From Chamaecrista fasciculata (lineage: Eukaryota; Streptophyta; Magnoliopsida; Fabales; Fabaceae), in contig QANZ01001473.1 in the NCBI GenBank assembly GCA_003254925.1, forward strand, positions 7,720 to 71,719: DNA of 64,000 bases, written 5' to 3'. Under the pieces are notes generated by a model. That model was not told the origin of the DNA and did no database searches. It was given only the letters and a program-made list of their open reading frames with translations. The position numbers were made by a program, and so were the translations under genes. Within the stretch, counting starts at the first letter, position 1. The number at the start of each line of letters is the position of its first letter. Below, piece after piece: positions 1 through 12,009 of the stretch.

Positions 1-655
1 GATTTTAACCTTCGTACCTCCTTGGCACCGACCCTATTGTTCTGCGATATCTTGGTTATGGATCAGGCACAGGAGAGTCATCCATGATCCAAACCTTTAC
101 TTTCTCAATCTCCTTGAGTAAGTCTCAATATACTGAGTGGCCACTCTTTCCTTGGACAGACTCATCGAGGGCGCCAGTAAGATATCTCCCATCTAATGGG
201 GAACAAAATCCCTATTTTGGTCAATCCACATTCCTCAGCACGGCAATCAACCAGACCCGTACTTAGCCGTTATGGCTACCCTGCTACGGGCAACGTTAGA
301 CTAAGCCAAAGTCTGACAACTGCAACGCCGAAATAATGATGACCTCAGGTCTAAGGCGTCGTGACAGGCGTACAGGAGAGGCAAGCTGATGACTAAACCC
401 ATGCAGGACTCTCCGGGTCAGTCCAGCATCTAGTGCGTGCATCCCTATGCACCAAGGTCATGCTTATCTTAGTTCATTTTCGTTCCCACGAAAACAATCG
501 ATCAGGGACAGATTTAGATTAATTATCTTATAATTAATCATGGACGTTATCACAGTAAACATGCTAATAATGTGAAAACCATTAATTTATCTCTATAAAT
601 TAATCCATATGTTCATAACATATATAAAAGAGGATTGGCCCTAGGGCACAATTCC
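1..655 (-). repeat. LTR-like repeat, copy A (minus orientation, truncated)
   Basis: Read on the minus strand this begins at a GGAATTGTGCCCTAGGGC motif beside the N at 656 and runs off the window edge. Its first 400 bp or so match 11046-11459 in the opposite orientation, including the AATTAATTTAT tract, a GCATGCACTAGATGCTGG-like segment and the stretch ending TTGGCTTAGTCTAACG. The TGTTGGAG..TGTGCCC start of the other copy looks like a plant LTR 5' end. No coding capacity is seen. The family is not identified; an LTR or solo LTR is the best guess. Confidence 0.55.
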
Positions 656-656
656 N

Positions 657-1642
657 ATCATTGAATTAATCCATAATTAATTATTTTGTCAATATATACA
701 AGTTAAAAAAATAAAAAATAAATAAATAGTTTAAATATAAAAATAAAAATTTTGAAAAAAATTTGGCCCAACCTGACCCAATCAGACTCAGTGACTTAGC
801 CCAAGTCTTGGGTCCTGCTCAAACCCAACCTGACTCGTGAACACCCTTAACGTTAATGATGAAAACAAATAGCTAGTAATATAGCTTTGATTTTGATTAG
901 AGAAAGAGGAAGAAGAATAGGGGAAAAGATGAAAAAGTATATACTTTAAGGTTAATGCTATTTATACTCCAAACTTATGTTAGTGACAATGGTACTTCTC
1001 ACTTCATCAAATTAATATCATATCATCATTTTCTGTTAAAAAATTGACCAAAATTTGTTTAGGGTGAAATTGAATTAAATGTCGAAGTTCAAGAATACAA
1101 TTGATGAAAAAAAATTGATATACACCCAAGACTCACTTTAAAGTTCAACCAAGAGTGTTTTTACCTATTTTATAACAAAAGTAGTGCATACAAATGCTAT
1201 TTCTAAAACAAAAAAAAAATTATGAAATTAAGTGTCTATGTGGCATTTGAATGAATCTAGATGGAAAAAAAATCCAAATGAACTTCTAGTTTAGCATTAA
1301 TGGCCATACTTTTGATCATGCCACTAAAGGCCCAAACAATGTTGAGAATTTAGATGCAGTCACACTCGTAGGTATTAAACTTGTAGGTGCTAGAGATAGT
1401 TATTTCCATGATTGGAATGGATGAGTCGATGGCGAGAGAATGCAATGTGGTCTTGATGATCAATCGTCATGCAATTGGCTTGGTGGATGTGAGATTTAAC
1501 ATGTTTTCTAGTGTATTCTCTCTTTGTGAAACATGGCGAATGTCTAATTTCTTTAATTTTGATAAGACCTCTCTTAGTTTTCCTTTATATTGGAGGACGA
1601 CTAGATCCCTTCCATCACAATGTGAGTCCTAGATGCTCCAAA
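657..1642. other. No gene seen; AT-rich, repeat debris
   Basis: AT-rich sequence without a credible coding frame. Around 765-850 there is a stretch ending in a GTGAACACCCTTAA motif with CCCAACCTGAC-type repeats, which resembles ends of plant hAT-like elements, but no second end was found. The small reading frame at 1387-1632 has no recognisable protein features. Confidence 0.5.
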
Positions 1643-1716
1643 GTGGTGTGCTAGTATGGTGGTGAGTATTCCCGCCTGTCATGCGGGTGACCCGGGTTCA
1701 ATCCCTGACAACGACC
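1643..1716 (+). pseudogene. tRNA-Asp(GTC)-like sequence with degraded acceptor stem
   Basis: The anticodon arm (CCCGC, CTGTCAT loop with anticodon GTC, GCGGG) and the B-box region GGTTCAATCCC match plant tRNA-Asp, and an A-box-like TAGTATGGTGG precedes them. The 3' acceptor strand CAACGAC is near canonical, but the matching 5' strand (about 1645-1651, GGTGTGC) does not pair with it. This is therefore more likely a tRNA pseudogene or a tRNA-derived element head than a working tRNA gene. Neighbouring DNA is repeat-rich. Confidence 0.6.
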
Positions 1717-3460
1717 CCAAATTTTGATCGTACTTGTCGCTAACAAGTAAAATAAATCGGGATAATGTAGCACAGAGATGCTACCCTAGTCATCTCTCTT
1801 GAGGACTTCATAAACGCAAAGCACAACGTCAATGGCAACTAGGGAATTGATTGAATTGATAAAGGGACTAATATCCATACATAACTAAAACTACGATGCA
1901 ATTAAAATGCAAATAATGAAAACTAAAAAGTAACTAACGAGACCATGTGTGATGAACACTCAGAGGAAAGGATGCTCAGGCTATCACGACACACAAACGA
2001 CAATGGAAGATTTCACATAAGCACCATATCATGATTTCTATGACAATGCATAGACAAGATTAGATAATTCAACTAATTAGTCCTCGAACGAGTAAACTAA
2101 TCAACCCAATTACCTTACCTTCAATTAAAAATGGTAAAATCAATCTCACAAGCTAGTCTAGTCAACAATTAGACAATTGAAACTAAGATAAACACACAAT
2201 CATCAACACAATAAGATCTTAACAACGAAGAGTTATCGTATTGAGTCAAAATGTATCTCATATTAAGTTCAAGCTCATAAAATCAATTCAAATCCCTAAT
2301 TACATCAGAACATCAACATTGTTTAACAACGTAAACAAATAATTCTAATGTAAAACAAGAGAAAATGCAAAAACTCCCTAGAAAAGAGAAATAAATGCTC
2401 AAGCCTTTGAATCCCTCCTCCAAGCTGAGATATCTAGCCGTCCATGAGGTAGGTAGCAGCTGCAAAACGTCCAAGCCCCAAGGAATCAGCCATGGATGGA
2501 GGTTTGTGGTGGTGGATGATGGTGGGGATGAAAGTGATGAGAGAAAATGGGGGAGGAGACAGGTCTAAGGGTTTATAGAGGGTTTATGGAGTTAAATTAG
2601 GTCAATTTTTGAGTCCTATGATGCATGGGTAGGATCCAAATGAAGTGGGCTTCAAAGTATAAAATTTTAGCTCGAAACTGACCAGATTTTATTTATACGA
2701 CGAGCAACATTGGACAACATACATAAAAAGCTTCGTTTTTCGGCCCCATTCTGACTTCAATCGCTCTCTAGTTTGCTCGAAATGATTCTTAACAGATTTT
2801 TCTCCATTAAACCTACAATTGCAACTTAAAAATGTGTAATATCTCAAGTCTAAAATATCAAATAAAAATAAGTGATTTACCTAGAGAAAACTACACTTTT
2901 AACCGGTAAAAGGACCAAAGTGCAATTGTGAACTAATGTCTTTAATTATCATATCTGGAGGCTAAATCCACTCAAATAAGGTTACAAAACATTAGTAAGC
3001 ACTATGAAAAGCCTCTATATAACATGGTATGAATCGGTTTGATCACCAGCTGAACATCGATGATGGCTACTTCATATTTGACTTGACTATTTGCAATGAA
3101 AAATTCAAAATTGATTATATGTTCTGCGTCAATCCTCGATGGGGTTTCTATGATGTTTCCTGATCCACATCCTTTTTGGTTAGAGGATCTGTCTACATGG
3201 ATAGTCCACCACAGCTTTTCTGGTTGTGTGGTTGGTTTGACCAAAACTTGTAGTATCTTTTTAATCATATCTTAAGGTTTTTATTAGGTTTTACTACTAC
3301 TCATTTTACCATGATATGAGACAAGTTTAATGCTAAAGGTGATGCAATGAGATAATGATAAAAAGTTGCATTTTGCAATAATTTATTGCTAGTATTCTAC
3401 TTAGTTCATGTTGTAAACCCTAGATATTGCATAATTGTTTGTTGAGTATTGCAGCCTTAG
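1717..3460. other. No gene seen; repeat-like intergenic DNA
   Basis: Moderately AT-rich sequence with no convincing coding frame. Its style resembles non-coding parts of LTR elements, but I could not set ends or assign a family. Confidence 0.4.
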
Positions 3461-3469
3461 AATCACCTT

Positions 3470-4714
3470 GAACTGTCGACATTTCAAGAAACCAAGCCTT
3501 CATCTAGAAAGAGAAGCAAGATGGCAAGAAGTTGTTCTTGCATTGTCATATTGAGCTGATGTCGCAAAGAAGAAATTATGCTAATGTCATGATGATGTCA
3601 TAGAGAACATCTAAAAGAACTTTAAAATTGAGTCGTCATAGAGTTCGATGCTCTTGGCCACAAAATAAGCATCTTAACTGATAGGAGCTCGAGAATCTGA
3701 GCAATTATGCAACTACCAGTGAGATATAGTTGAGTCGTCACACTGAGCTGGTAGTACAACACGATGACGCTAGCCCAAACAATTCGTCTATAAATAGAAG
3801 TTGCCATTCCTAATTCAGGAGAGAGTTATGAAGCCTAGCTTTACTGTTGCTCTGCCAAAATCATTCTCTCTTCACCATCTTAAGCTTGCATAGGAGATTT
3901 AATCAATCCATCAGTTATTTCTCTAATATGAGTGGCTAAATCTCTTGCATTCCGAAAGAGGATCAAAAGGAGGCCCGAGCTCATTGTTCTTCATCGTTCA
4001 GGGAGTTTGTTATTATTGTTGTGTCTTCTTTGCTAGTTCATATTTAGATAATTGTGTCTAAGTGTGATTAGTATTAGATAATAATCTTTAGACTGTTTTA
4101 ATTCTTTTGTAACTATATTATTTGTAATTGTTTTCGGATTCGTTTGGACCATAACTCTCATAATTAATAAAGTTACTCTTTTGCATAATTGGTTGAATTG
4201 TGGTTGGTAGGTAGAGTGATCAATCTATTGTTTCTATTATTGCCATTGCTTAAAGTGAGGTTATACTCGGAGTTATGATTCATATATCTTGTTGAAGTGA
4301 GTTATAAAGTTGTGTATAATCGATGTCTGCGCAAGTTGGCAGATAGTTATTGAATGTGGTTTGGTGCAAAATTATGATAATAACTTCTTGATTACCTTTG
4401 GTTGGGCAGGGTAGGTCGAGTTTGTGATCGCTCCGTGGGAAGACCTCGCACATATTTTACACAAATAGTTTCTTTTTATTCATTTTTACTTATTGTGATT
4501 ATTCTCCCTTTTTAATGAAACAATTAATTCTTCCACTACATTTGTTTGTGTTGGCTTGTTTCCTTTGTACAATTTACTGTTAATCTACAAAGAGTTCAAT
4601 GACAGATCGACCCTGGGTTGTGAACTGTGCTACACCTTAATATAGTACTTGGGCATCGCTTAAGTAAATTTAATTTGACTTATTCCAAGCACCTTACGAC
4701 AGGTGTCAGTCAAA
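3470..4714 (+). repeat. LTR of a Ty3/gypsy (Athila/Tat-like) element, approximate 5' end
   Basis: The region has LTR layout: a TATA box (TATAAATA, 3789-3796), a transcribed part, then a tRNA-Asp-type primer binding site immediately downstream. The distal part (AATTAATAAAGT through GAGATCGACC-like sequence) is similar to 13870-14340, a second diverged copy in the same orientation. The left boundary is uncertain. No intact internal domain follows; within about 370 bp another repeat interrupts. Confidence 0.5.
3789..3796 (+). promoter_or_regulatory. TATA box of the LTR
   Basis: TATAAATA in context TCTATAAATAGAAG, about 920 bp before the primer binding site, as expected for a U3 promoter of a plant LTR element. 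Confidence 0.45.
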
Positions 4715-4734
4715 TTTCGGCACGGTTACTGGGG
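4715..4734 (+). other. Degenerate primer binding site for tRNA-Asp
   Basis: The segment GGCACGGTTACTGGGGA matches 13 of 17 positions of the tRNA-Asp 3'-end complement GGCGCCGTTGCCGGGGA, known as the primer site of Athila/Tat gypsy elements. It directly follows the LTR-like region. Confidence 0.5.
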
Positions 4735-5100
4735 AACTTTCTTACGTTTAATGGTTATTGTGTCTAGTCGAACCGAGCTTTGCAAAATAGACTTTGGAAA
4801 TTATTTTTCCCCCCTTTTATTTTTAATTTGTTTTATTTTAATTGCTTATTTATTTTATTTTTGTTTACCTTAGTTTATGCATAGAAAGCCCCTAGAATCT
4901 CTAGTTCCCTTAAATTTAGAATTAGAAGAAGGGTTCGAGGAGGTAGCTTTCAAGCGACAAAATCGCAGAAGGGTTCGAGGAGTAAAAGCAGTTGAAGTGA
5001 CTAGATGAGATATGCTGCTCAAGAAAGTAATTGAGAATACAAAGTTATTAATAGCAACAATGGCCGACTTGAAAACTGTGCCTTTGATTCACAACAATAG
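4735..5100. other. Short internal remnant after the primer site
   Basis: Sequence between the primer binding site and the next repeat. It includes a near-repeated AGAAGGGTTCGAGGAG at about 4926 and 4967. It could be the start of a decayed gag region, but no protein match is recognisable. Confidence 0.3.
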
Positions 5101-7016
5101 TGTCATGACCCCCTAACGGAATCCGTGACCGGCACAAACCATAAGAAGAAGCCTCATGGCCCGTAAGCCTGACATTCTCGTATACATAACCAAATGTAAC
5201 CTGATACGTACATCTATTAGTGACTTATAATTCATTCTTCAAGATACTGTCTTGTATGGAAACTTTTGTAGAATTTCTCTTATAAATAAAGGGCTCTATA
5301 AAGTATTCAATAACTATCTCAACAATAGAAATTCAAATAGAACTCTTCTTTCATGAAAATCCAACTCAGAATTAAACACAGTACAACCCTGACTGTAAGT
5401 CTAACGGAGCTACACTAGAGTCAAATACCATATATAATTGAATTGACATCACATGATAAGCCGAAATACCCACACAAACAAATATGTGGAACTCCAAGAG
5501 GGTCACCCAATCAAGATAGCACTAAAAGATCATTCCTGCAAACCTGAAACTGAAAATGGTAAACAGCAACGGGGTGAGTCAAGAGACTCAGTGAGTAATC
5601 CAACCCATTCTAGTCGTGGAGGGCAAGGTATCTCCACTAGTTTCAAAATAATAGTGCATGCATGTTACACATTCATATCTCACATACGTGTAAAAGAATC
5701 AAATACTTGTCGTCTCTTTCTTAATCATAATCATCATACTGTTATGTCTCACGATTCAAATCGTAATTCAAATGATCAAATAAATCACATAGATGCATAT
5801 CAAGCAAAACCTCCAAAAATTTCAAATCAATGTAATCATTCAAAATCTTTTCATCAATGTGAAATACATTTCATCATAAAACCCATGGGTGGCGCCCCCA
5901 TTACTGGTGAGTGAAATCGAAGGTCCTACAAATGGCTTATCCTGAGAGAACGAATAAACTCCCCACCTCAAGGGTTAGAGACGGTCTACCGTGGCACGAC
6001 CCTGAAAGCTTAGAACCATGCCACTCCAGCACGTCCCCGAAAGCCTAGATCCATGCCCACATCCCATCCTAGCCAACGGATGGTGTGACACCGTGACCAA
6101 AAGCCCAATTGGTACCCATAACGAAAGAACCAACGATTCACCCAACCAGCCAAAAAATACATTTTATCCGGACATCATCAAATCTCATTTTCATCATAGT
6201 AGTTGTCAAAATATGATATCATACATGTCACGACCCCCTAACAGAATCCGTGACCAGCACAGACCACAAAGAGGAACCATGTGGCCCGTAAGCCTAACAT
6301 ATACCTCCATGACATAAATTCACAAATTCTACTCCTGCATTAATTTATAATTCATTACTCGAATTTACAACCGTTCGTAAAGTAAAATTAACATTTCCTA
6401 TCTGTAATTCTAACAGAGCAACACTAAAAGCCAATTACATAAGACAATGAATCAAGTAATCAAGTCAAGTATTCACTCGAACAAGTATGTGGAATTCCAA
6501 GAAGTGTCACTTGATTTAGATGACCCTATAAGATAATCCTTGCAACCTGAAACTGAAAATGTAAACAATAACGGGATGAGTCAAGGGACTTAGTGAGTAA
6601 TCCAATCTATCCTAGTCGTGAAGGGCAAGGTAACCCCACCAGTTTTAAAAAGAAATAATGCACGCATGGATTACACTTACACATCGGATCAAATATTGTA
6701 CTAACTTATCTCGTCATTACTTTCCATAGTCAAACCATTACATAGACCAAACTCACAATAAAAATCACAGTTCAAATAATCACATATATGCATGTCTACT
6801 CGTAGCACAATCAAAACTATTCAGCTTGGGACCCGTGCCCATGTCACAGTCAAAGCTATTTAGCCTAGGACCTGTGCCCATGTCACAGTCAAAGTTATTC
6901 AGCTTGGGACCCGCGCCCATGTCACAGTCAAAGCCATTCAGCCTGGGACCCGTGCCCATGTCATAGTCAAAGCTATTCAGCCTAGGACCCATGCACATGT
7001 CACAGTCAAAGCTACT
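5101..7016. repeat. Tandem duplication, unit about 1125 bp
   Basis: A motif CACGACCCCCTAA..GAATCCGTGACC..CGTAAGCCT occurs at 5101 and again at 6226 with the same downstream order, including CCTGAAACTGAAAATG and AGTGAGTAATCCAA segments (about 5540-5640 and 6545-6640). This shows a direct duplication of about 1125 bp with moderate divergence. Reading frames at 5453-5914 and 6018-6317 fall inside it and look non-coding. Confidence 0.65.
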
Positions 7017-7017
7017 C
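6811..7017. repeat. 39-bp minisatellite, about 5.3 copies
   Basis: The unit, of the form CAGTCAAAGCTATTCAGCCT followed by GGGACCCGTGCCCATGTCA, repeats head to tail with a few substitutions. The period of 39 is a multiple of 3, so the minus strand stays open and would give a 13-residue repeat; this is a by-product rather than evidence of a gene. Confidence 0.85.
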
Positions 7018-10000
7018 AACCAAAAACATCTTTTCAAACCATATCAGATTCCATTCCATCTTAATACAAATTAAATCACGGGTTTATATACATAAGAAAT
7101 CTCGAATCAATCTTTCAAAATATATATGTATTCAATAAGCCATTGACCTTGCCCAAAAAGAGTATGCATCAATTATGTCACATAAACATGGTAAAATAGT
7201 TTCTAGAATAGAGAGGGTACTCAGCTGGAGGTCATGCACAATGACCTAAAATCCACTAATCAACTTACTATCTTCAAGCTTGAGATAAATGCATAACACC
7301 TAGTGAAGAGGAAGAGGGGGTGACGGTTTCCACCACTTGAAGCAGCGACGCCGGTGGCTTCTGGGCGGTGGCCGACAGTCAGAAAGGGCCGGCGACATGG
7401 GGACAATGGCTGGACAAGAAGAAGCAACAAGTGGAGGGAGAAGAGAGTGGGTGACAAAAATTTTAGGGCCAAAAGAGAGAGAGAATCGTGTGGCTTATTT
7501 ACAAGCCTAGTGGGGTTGTTTGAGATTTCTAAAAGTTAGGGGTGATGAATGGCAATTCAAATTTCAGTACCCCAAGAATCAGAAATTAGGAAAATGCCCA
7601 AATTTGTCGATTCTATTCAAAACAGTCCGAAAACTCAAAATTCTAGAAATAGAATTTTTTAACAAAATTTATATCGTTGGCTTCGTTTCGAAAAGTAGAT
7701 CCCAAATATGAAATTGATTTTTCAAAACTTTACTTCTAACGTCTTTCAAGTTTCACTTGAAAGTGACATTTGTCGGGTCTAGAGAAAAACCTAGATAAAA
7801 TTTTAAATTTCGTTTGCTCCCAAAATTTAACCACAAGCTCAAAATAACTTCTAGATTCACTATATGATTTTATTTCAATCAAAGTACTAAGTATAATATT
7901 TTATATAATATCTTGCGATATTACAATCTCCCCACGTTAAGAAATTCGGTCCCCGAATTTAAACTTAACTACTACTCACTCCAGAAACCTTATAAGGAAA
8001 GGATGTATGATTATCTGGCTAAAAAAAAATTACCCATGAATATCAGCCTTCAAAATTACCACTAGGACACCCTCAGGCTTTATCACATCATGCAAGACAA
8101 CACATTCCTTTTAGTAAAGTAATGGCAAGGAAACCTTCAAACAATGTATAATACTCATCAAGAAGTACTCATAGATCATACATTCACTTAATCACACATC
8201 ACATGAATTCAAATCAAGTCGTCAGTTGACTTTATACATAGTTAAACATAATTGATGTGGTATATGAACAAAACTTACATCGAATTCCTATATCTTATAC
8301 CTTAGTACTTTCTAGGGTAACGAGTTCCTTTACAATTTCAAATAATTACATACATGAATTACCAAAAACTAAAACATTACATATAAAAACAATCATCAAA
8401 CAATTTGGGCTCAACTTTACATGTAGATTCAATTTGATACTTTATTTCGATACTACTGTTTAACATTACATTACATTTAACCTCTTAAACATTTCATACC
8501 CATTTATCGCATACTATCTCACTGTTCTAGAACTTAGCATATCAAATAGTAGTAATTGCAAGCAATTAAAGCTACACACATCTACTCGTACACATTTTGT
8601 CTACAAGTAATTATCATAATCATGATGTATTTGTGACAATTTAAATCCCTAAATAATAGAAACATTTGAGAACACAACAAAATAGACCTTGAAAAAAAAA
8701 ATGACTGAATCATTAAATGTATGACCAAACGTTTGTAAACATATCCAAAACATTATCCCAATATAACATACACGTTAGGAAACAAAATTACAAGTTGTAA
8801 CATGTAGAATGACTTGGATGTACAACCAGAATGCCACTCAAACTTTGGTTAACTCATTTGGCAGCAAAACAATATAGGAATAAATGAGGAGAGATTTAAA
8901 AAAAAACAAGTTTAAGTTATTACCCAACCAACACTAAATCTTGAGACAGAAAAAAAAAATATTTTGAGATGCATATGAGGAGATTTAAAATGAATCTAAA
9001 GATTAGCTTGGTTTACTTAAAACACATAGATGATAGCTAACATTGAAAAAAAAAATGGAAGTAAACTTAAAAACATCTTTAGAATAAAATTATAACAAGA
9101 TATAAATTTAAGCCAACAAAAATTTACAACAAAATTTATATAAAACACACAATGGGCGCCTAAGACCATATCCAAAATATAGTTACAAAATACATCGATT
9201 AAACACTTCTCAATTCTCATAAATTTTCAATATTTCCATTCATGGCCTGCACCAAGAGCCCTCTTACTTCTGTTAACATATAGGCACAACTTTAGATTTA
9301 CATTAACATATACTATTCATAACCTTATACCTTCATAGGTACACATTTTCGTTGTAGCATAACTTCATTAATTAATCTTAACCTCAATTAGTCACTCATG
9401 CATTTTTCTCACCACAATTTATCTCAATACAACAAAATTCTATCAACATACGAATATCATTCTATGACATGCATCCAAGATGCCATCAAAATAATATCAT
9501 TAAAGGACCATACTCAGAAATTCACAATTTTAAAATTCTCAATAAGCAATTAACTCCCTCTTAAACTAGCAATTAACATTTCAATCAGAATTATTCTAAA
9601 TATCATCCATACTAGCATTAAACTAGCAAATCAACAATATTTGAGTGATGAACATCAAATTAGAGCATCGTGATAAGTTCAAGTCACAACATTCAGGAAA
9701 CATTAATTGAGAAGAACACATCATCTTGCCCAACCCCTATATAATTTAGCATATTCTTCCTGCATTTATCATTTTAATTCCCACATAATCCAAGACACAC
9801 ATAGATTAAACAGCTCCACAACATAGATAATAAACACATTACATTATTATTATTATTATTTTTATTATTATTATTATTTTATCCTTTTGATTCATGAACT
9901 CGAGGTCATCTACAACCATCAATCAACATTAATATAAATGCAAGCAACATATAATAAACCACATAACTTAACTATGTAATAGTGAGAAATCAATTCTCAA

Positions 10001-11045
10001 ATTAAGATATAATACTCCCCCCTTTCATACATGTGCATATTCAATTTCAAAAGCCTCCTAATATAACTACATATCAACACTTTTCATACATAAGCTTTCA
10101 GTGAGACATACATTAAACATCCCTTTTTAAATTCTAATCACATTCATTGGCATTTTTTTTTCGCCATTCACACTAGAACATTTATGATGCATGCACATCT
10201 ACAATTATCTTTCATCTTGGAATAGATTCATAGCACATAGAATAAAACACATCACACAATGTTCATGACATTTGAGCCTACTTTACATATCATACTACAA
10301 GTACATTAGGATATGATTAATTAATACTTTAAAAACTTCATTACCAGAAAGTAAATATATACTTTTCTAAAATAGAATAAACACACATATCATCAGTTCA
10401 TGGTTTTTCTTCCACATACATTTAGGAATTCAAATGTCTCATTAATTTCTGCAAGATATAATTTATTTTCTATATTACCACATATTCTTTATTTTAAACA
10501 AGCCTAAGCAAAGTAGAGCATTCAACTAGACATTAGTGATTGATCATTCCCATATTAATATATATAGTACACTTCCAATATCACCAACCACAACATTAAA
10601 GCATTAATAAGGTACTTCTAAAACAAGATATACCTTTAGGACAACAAAGATATATACCTGGATAACATCATAAAACTATGACTCTAAATATAAAGTGCAA
10701 CAACAATAACAACAATAATTCCAAACTATAAGATTCAAGTAGACGTCACAAAATAAAGAAAACTTCACATCTTTCATCGTTCAAGCATTTTCAACTTACA
10801 AGTATATTTGAGAATTAATCATTATTGCATTCAAGAACATTGAGTACATGAATCAACCAACATCAATAGGATTTAGAAGCTATTTCATAGAATTCAAGTA
10901 AGATAGGCAAAATAAAAAAAAATGATGACATCCAAACAAAATTCATTTAAAAGCTATAACATTTATCAAGAATTTCATTAAGTTCCCATGATCACTTCAA
11001 CCATGAGTAGTTCAAAATACATACATGTAGATAAACCCATCTTAC
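7018..11045. other. No gene seen; AT-rich repeat territory
   Basis: About 4 kb without credible coding sequence. At 7321-7460 it is G/C-richer and near 7921-7960 it carries ACAATCTCCCC..AAGAAATTCGG, a string I associate with non-coding parts of plant repeats. An (ATT)n tract lies at about 9846-9880. From 8000 to 11000 composition is monotonously A/T/C-rich. Confidence 0.4.
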
Positions 11046-11459
11046 TGTTGGAGATTGTGCCCTAGGGCCAATCATTTTATAGGTATGTTGTGAACATATC
11101 AATTAATTTATGGAAATAAATTAATGGTTATCATGTTATTAGCATGTTTACTATGATAACAGTCCGTGATTAATTATGAGATAATTAATCTAAACTGTCC
11201 CTGGTCGCTCATTCAAGTGGGAACTTGAAATGAACTAAGACCAGCATGACCTCGGTGCATAGAGATGCATGCACTAGATGCTGGTACGAGAGTCATGGTG
11301 CAATTACGTAAGGGGTTACGAGTTGCTGGACATGACCCGGAGAGTCCTGCATGGGTTTAGTCATCAGCTTGCCTCTCCTGTACACCTGTCACGACGCCTT
11401 AGACCTGAGGTCATCATTATTCCGGCGTTGCAGTTGTCAGACTTTGGCTTAGTCTAACG
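11046..11459 (+). repeat. LTR-like repeat, copy B (plus orientation, cut by a gap)
   Basis: Begins TGTTGGAGATTGTGCCC and matches copy A (1-655) in inverse orientation. It stops at the N at 11460, at a point where copy A continues, so the join to the following integrase sequence is an assembly junction and not a natural boundary. Confidence 0.55.
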
Positions 11460-11460
11460 N

Positions 11461-12009
11461 GTGTGCAAGCCACCAAGGCCCAATGGCAATGCGAAGAAAA
11501 ATCCAGAGGGCAGGCTACTATTGGCCCACGCTATTGCAGGACGCAGAATGCGTTGTGCGCTCATGCGAGAAATGTCAGAAGTATGCCAACATGATCCATG
11601 CTCACGCAGCCCCCATGAGCGCCATTACCTCACCTTGGTCGTTCGACTCTTGGGGAATCGACATCGCCGGACCGTTCCCAACAGCGGCCTATCAGAAAAA
11701 ATTTCTCATAGTCGTCGTAGACTACTTTACGAAATGGGTAGAAGCCAAGGCCGTGGCGTCCATAACCTCAAAAGCTATGGAAAAGTTCCTGTGGCAGAAC
11801 GTCATTACCAGATTTGGAGTCCCCAACACTCTAATATCTGACAATGGCGCCCAATTCACAAGTAGGAAGTTCCAAGACTTTTGCAAGGCTTGGAAAATTC
11901 ATCATAAAACCACCTCGGTAGAACATCCAGCCACAAACGGCCAAGTGGAGTTAGCCAACAGAATCATCATACAGGGAATCAAGAAAAGACTGGAATCATC
12001 ATACAGTGA
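11461..12009 (+). pseudogene. Ty3/gypsy integrase fragment (zinc-binding end plus DDE core)
   Basis: The open frame runs from just after the gap at 11460. It starts with the end of an H2C2 zinc-binding module (CASHQG, then CEKCQ), continues with RAGYYWPT, and then the catalytic core: first Asp in WGIDIAGPFP, second Asp in LISDNGAQF, and Glu in NGQVELANR. This order is characteristic of Ty3/gypsy integrases of plants (Tat/Athila side). Similarity fades after GIKKRLES near 11990; the frame then runs to a stop at 12070 in unrelated sequence. Reverse transcriptase, RNase H and gag are absent, so the element is not functional as seen. Confidence 0.9.

Noticed and set aside
1643..1716. Functional tRNA-Asp gene
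   Set aside because: The 5' acceptor strand does not pair with the 3' strand, so it is recorded as a pseudogene-like sequence.
5453..6317. Open frames of 153 and 99 codons in the tandem repeat
   Set aside because: They lie in duplicated repeat units, differ in frame and content between units, and show no domain or codon bias.
6811..7017. CRISPR-like array
   Set aside because: Units are contiguous with no unique spacers, and this is plant nuclear DNA.
6780..7037. Minus-strand repetitive peptide (13-residue repeat)
   Set aside because: A 39-bp minisatellite keeps any frame open; flanks are non-coding repeat.
11461..11841. Alternative 126-codon frame over the integrase
   Set aside because: It is a different frame of the same DNA; the integrase motifs are in the frame containing CASHQG and SDNGAQF.
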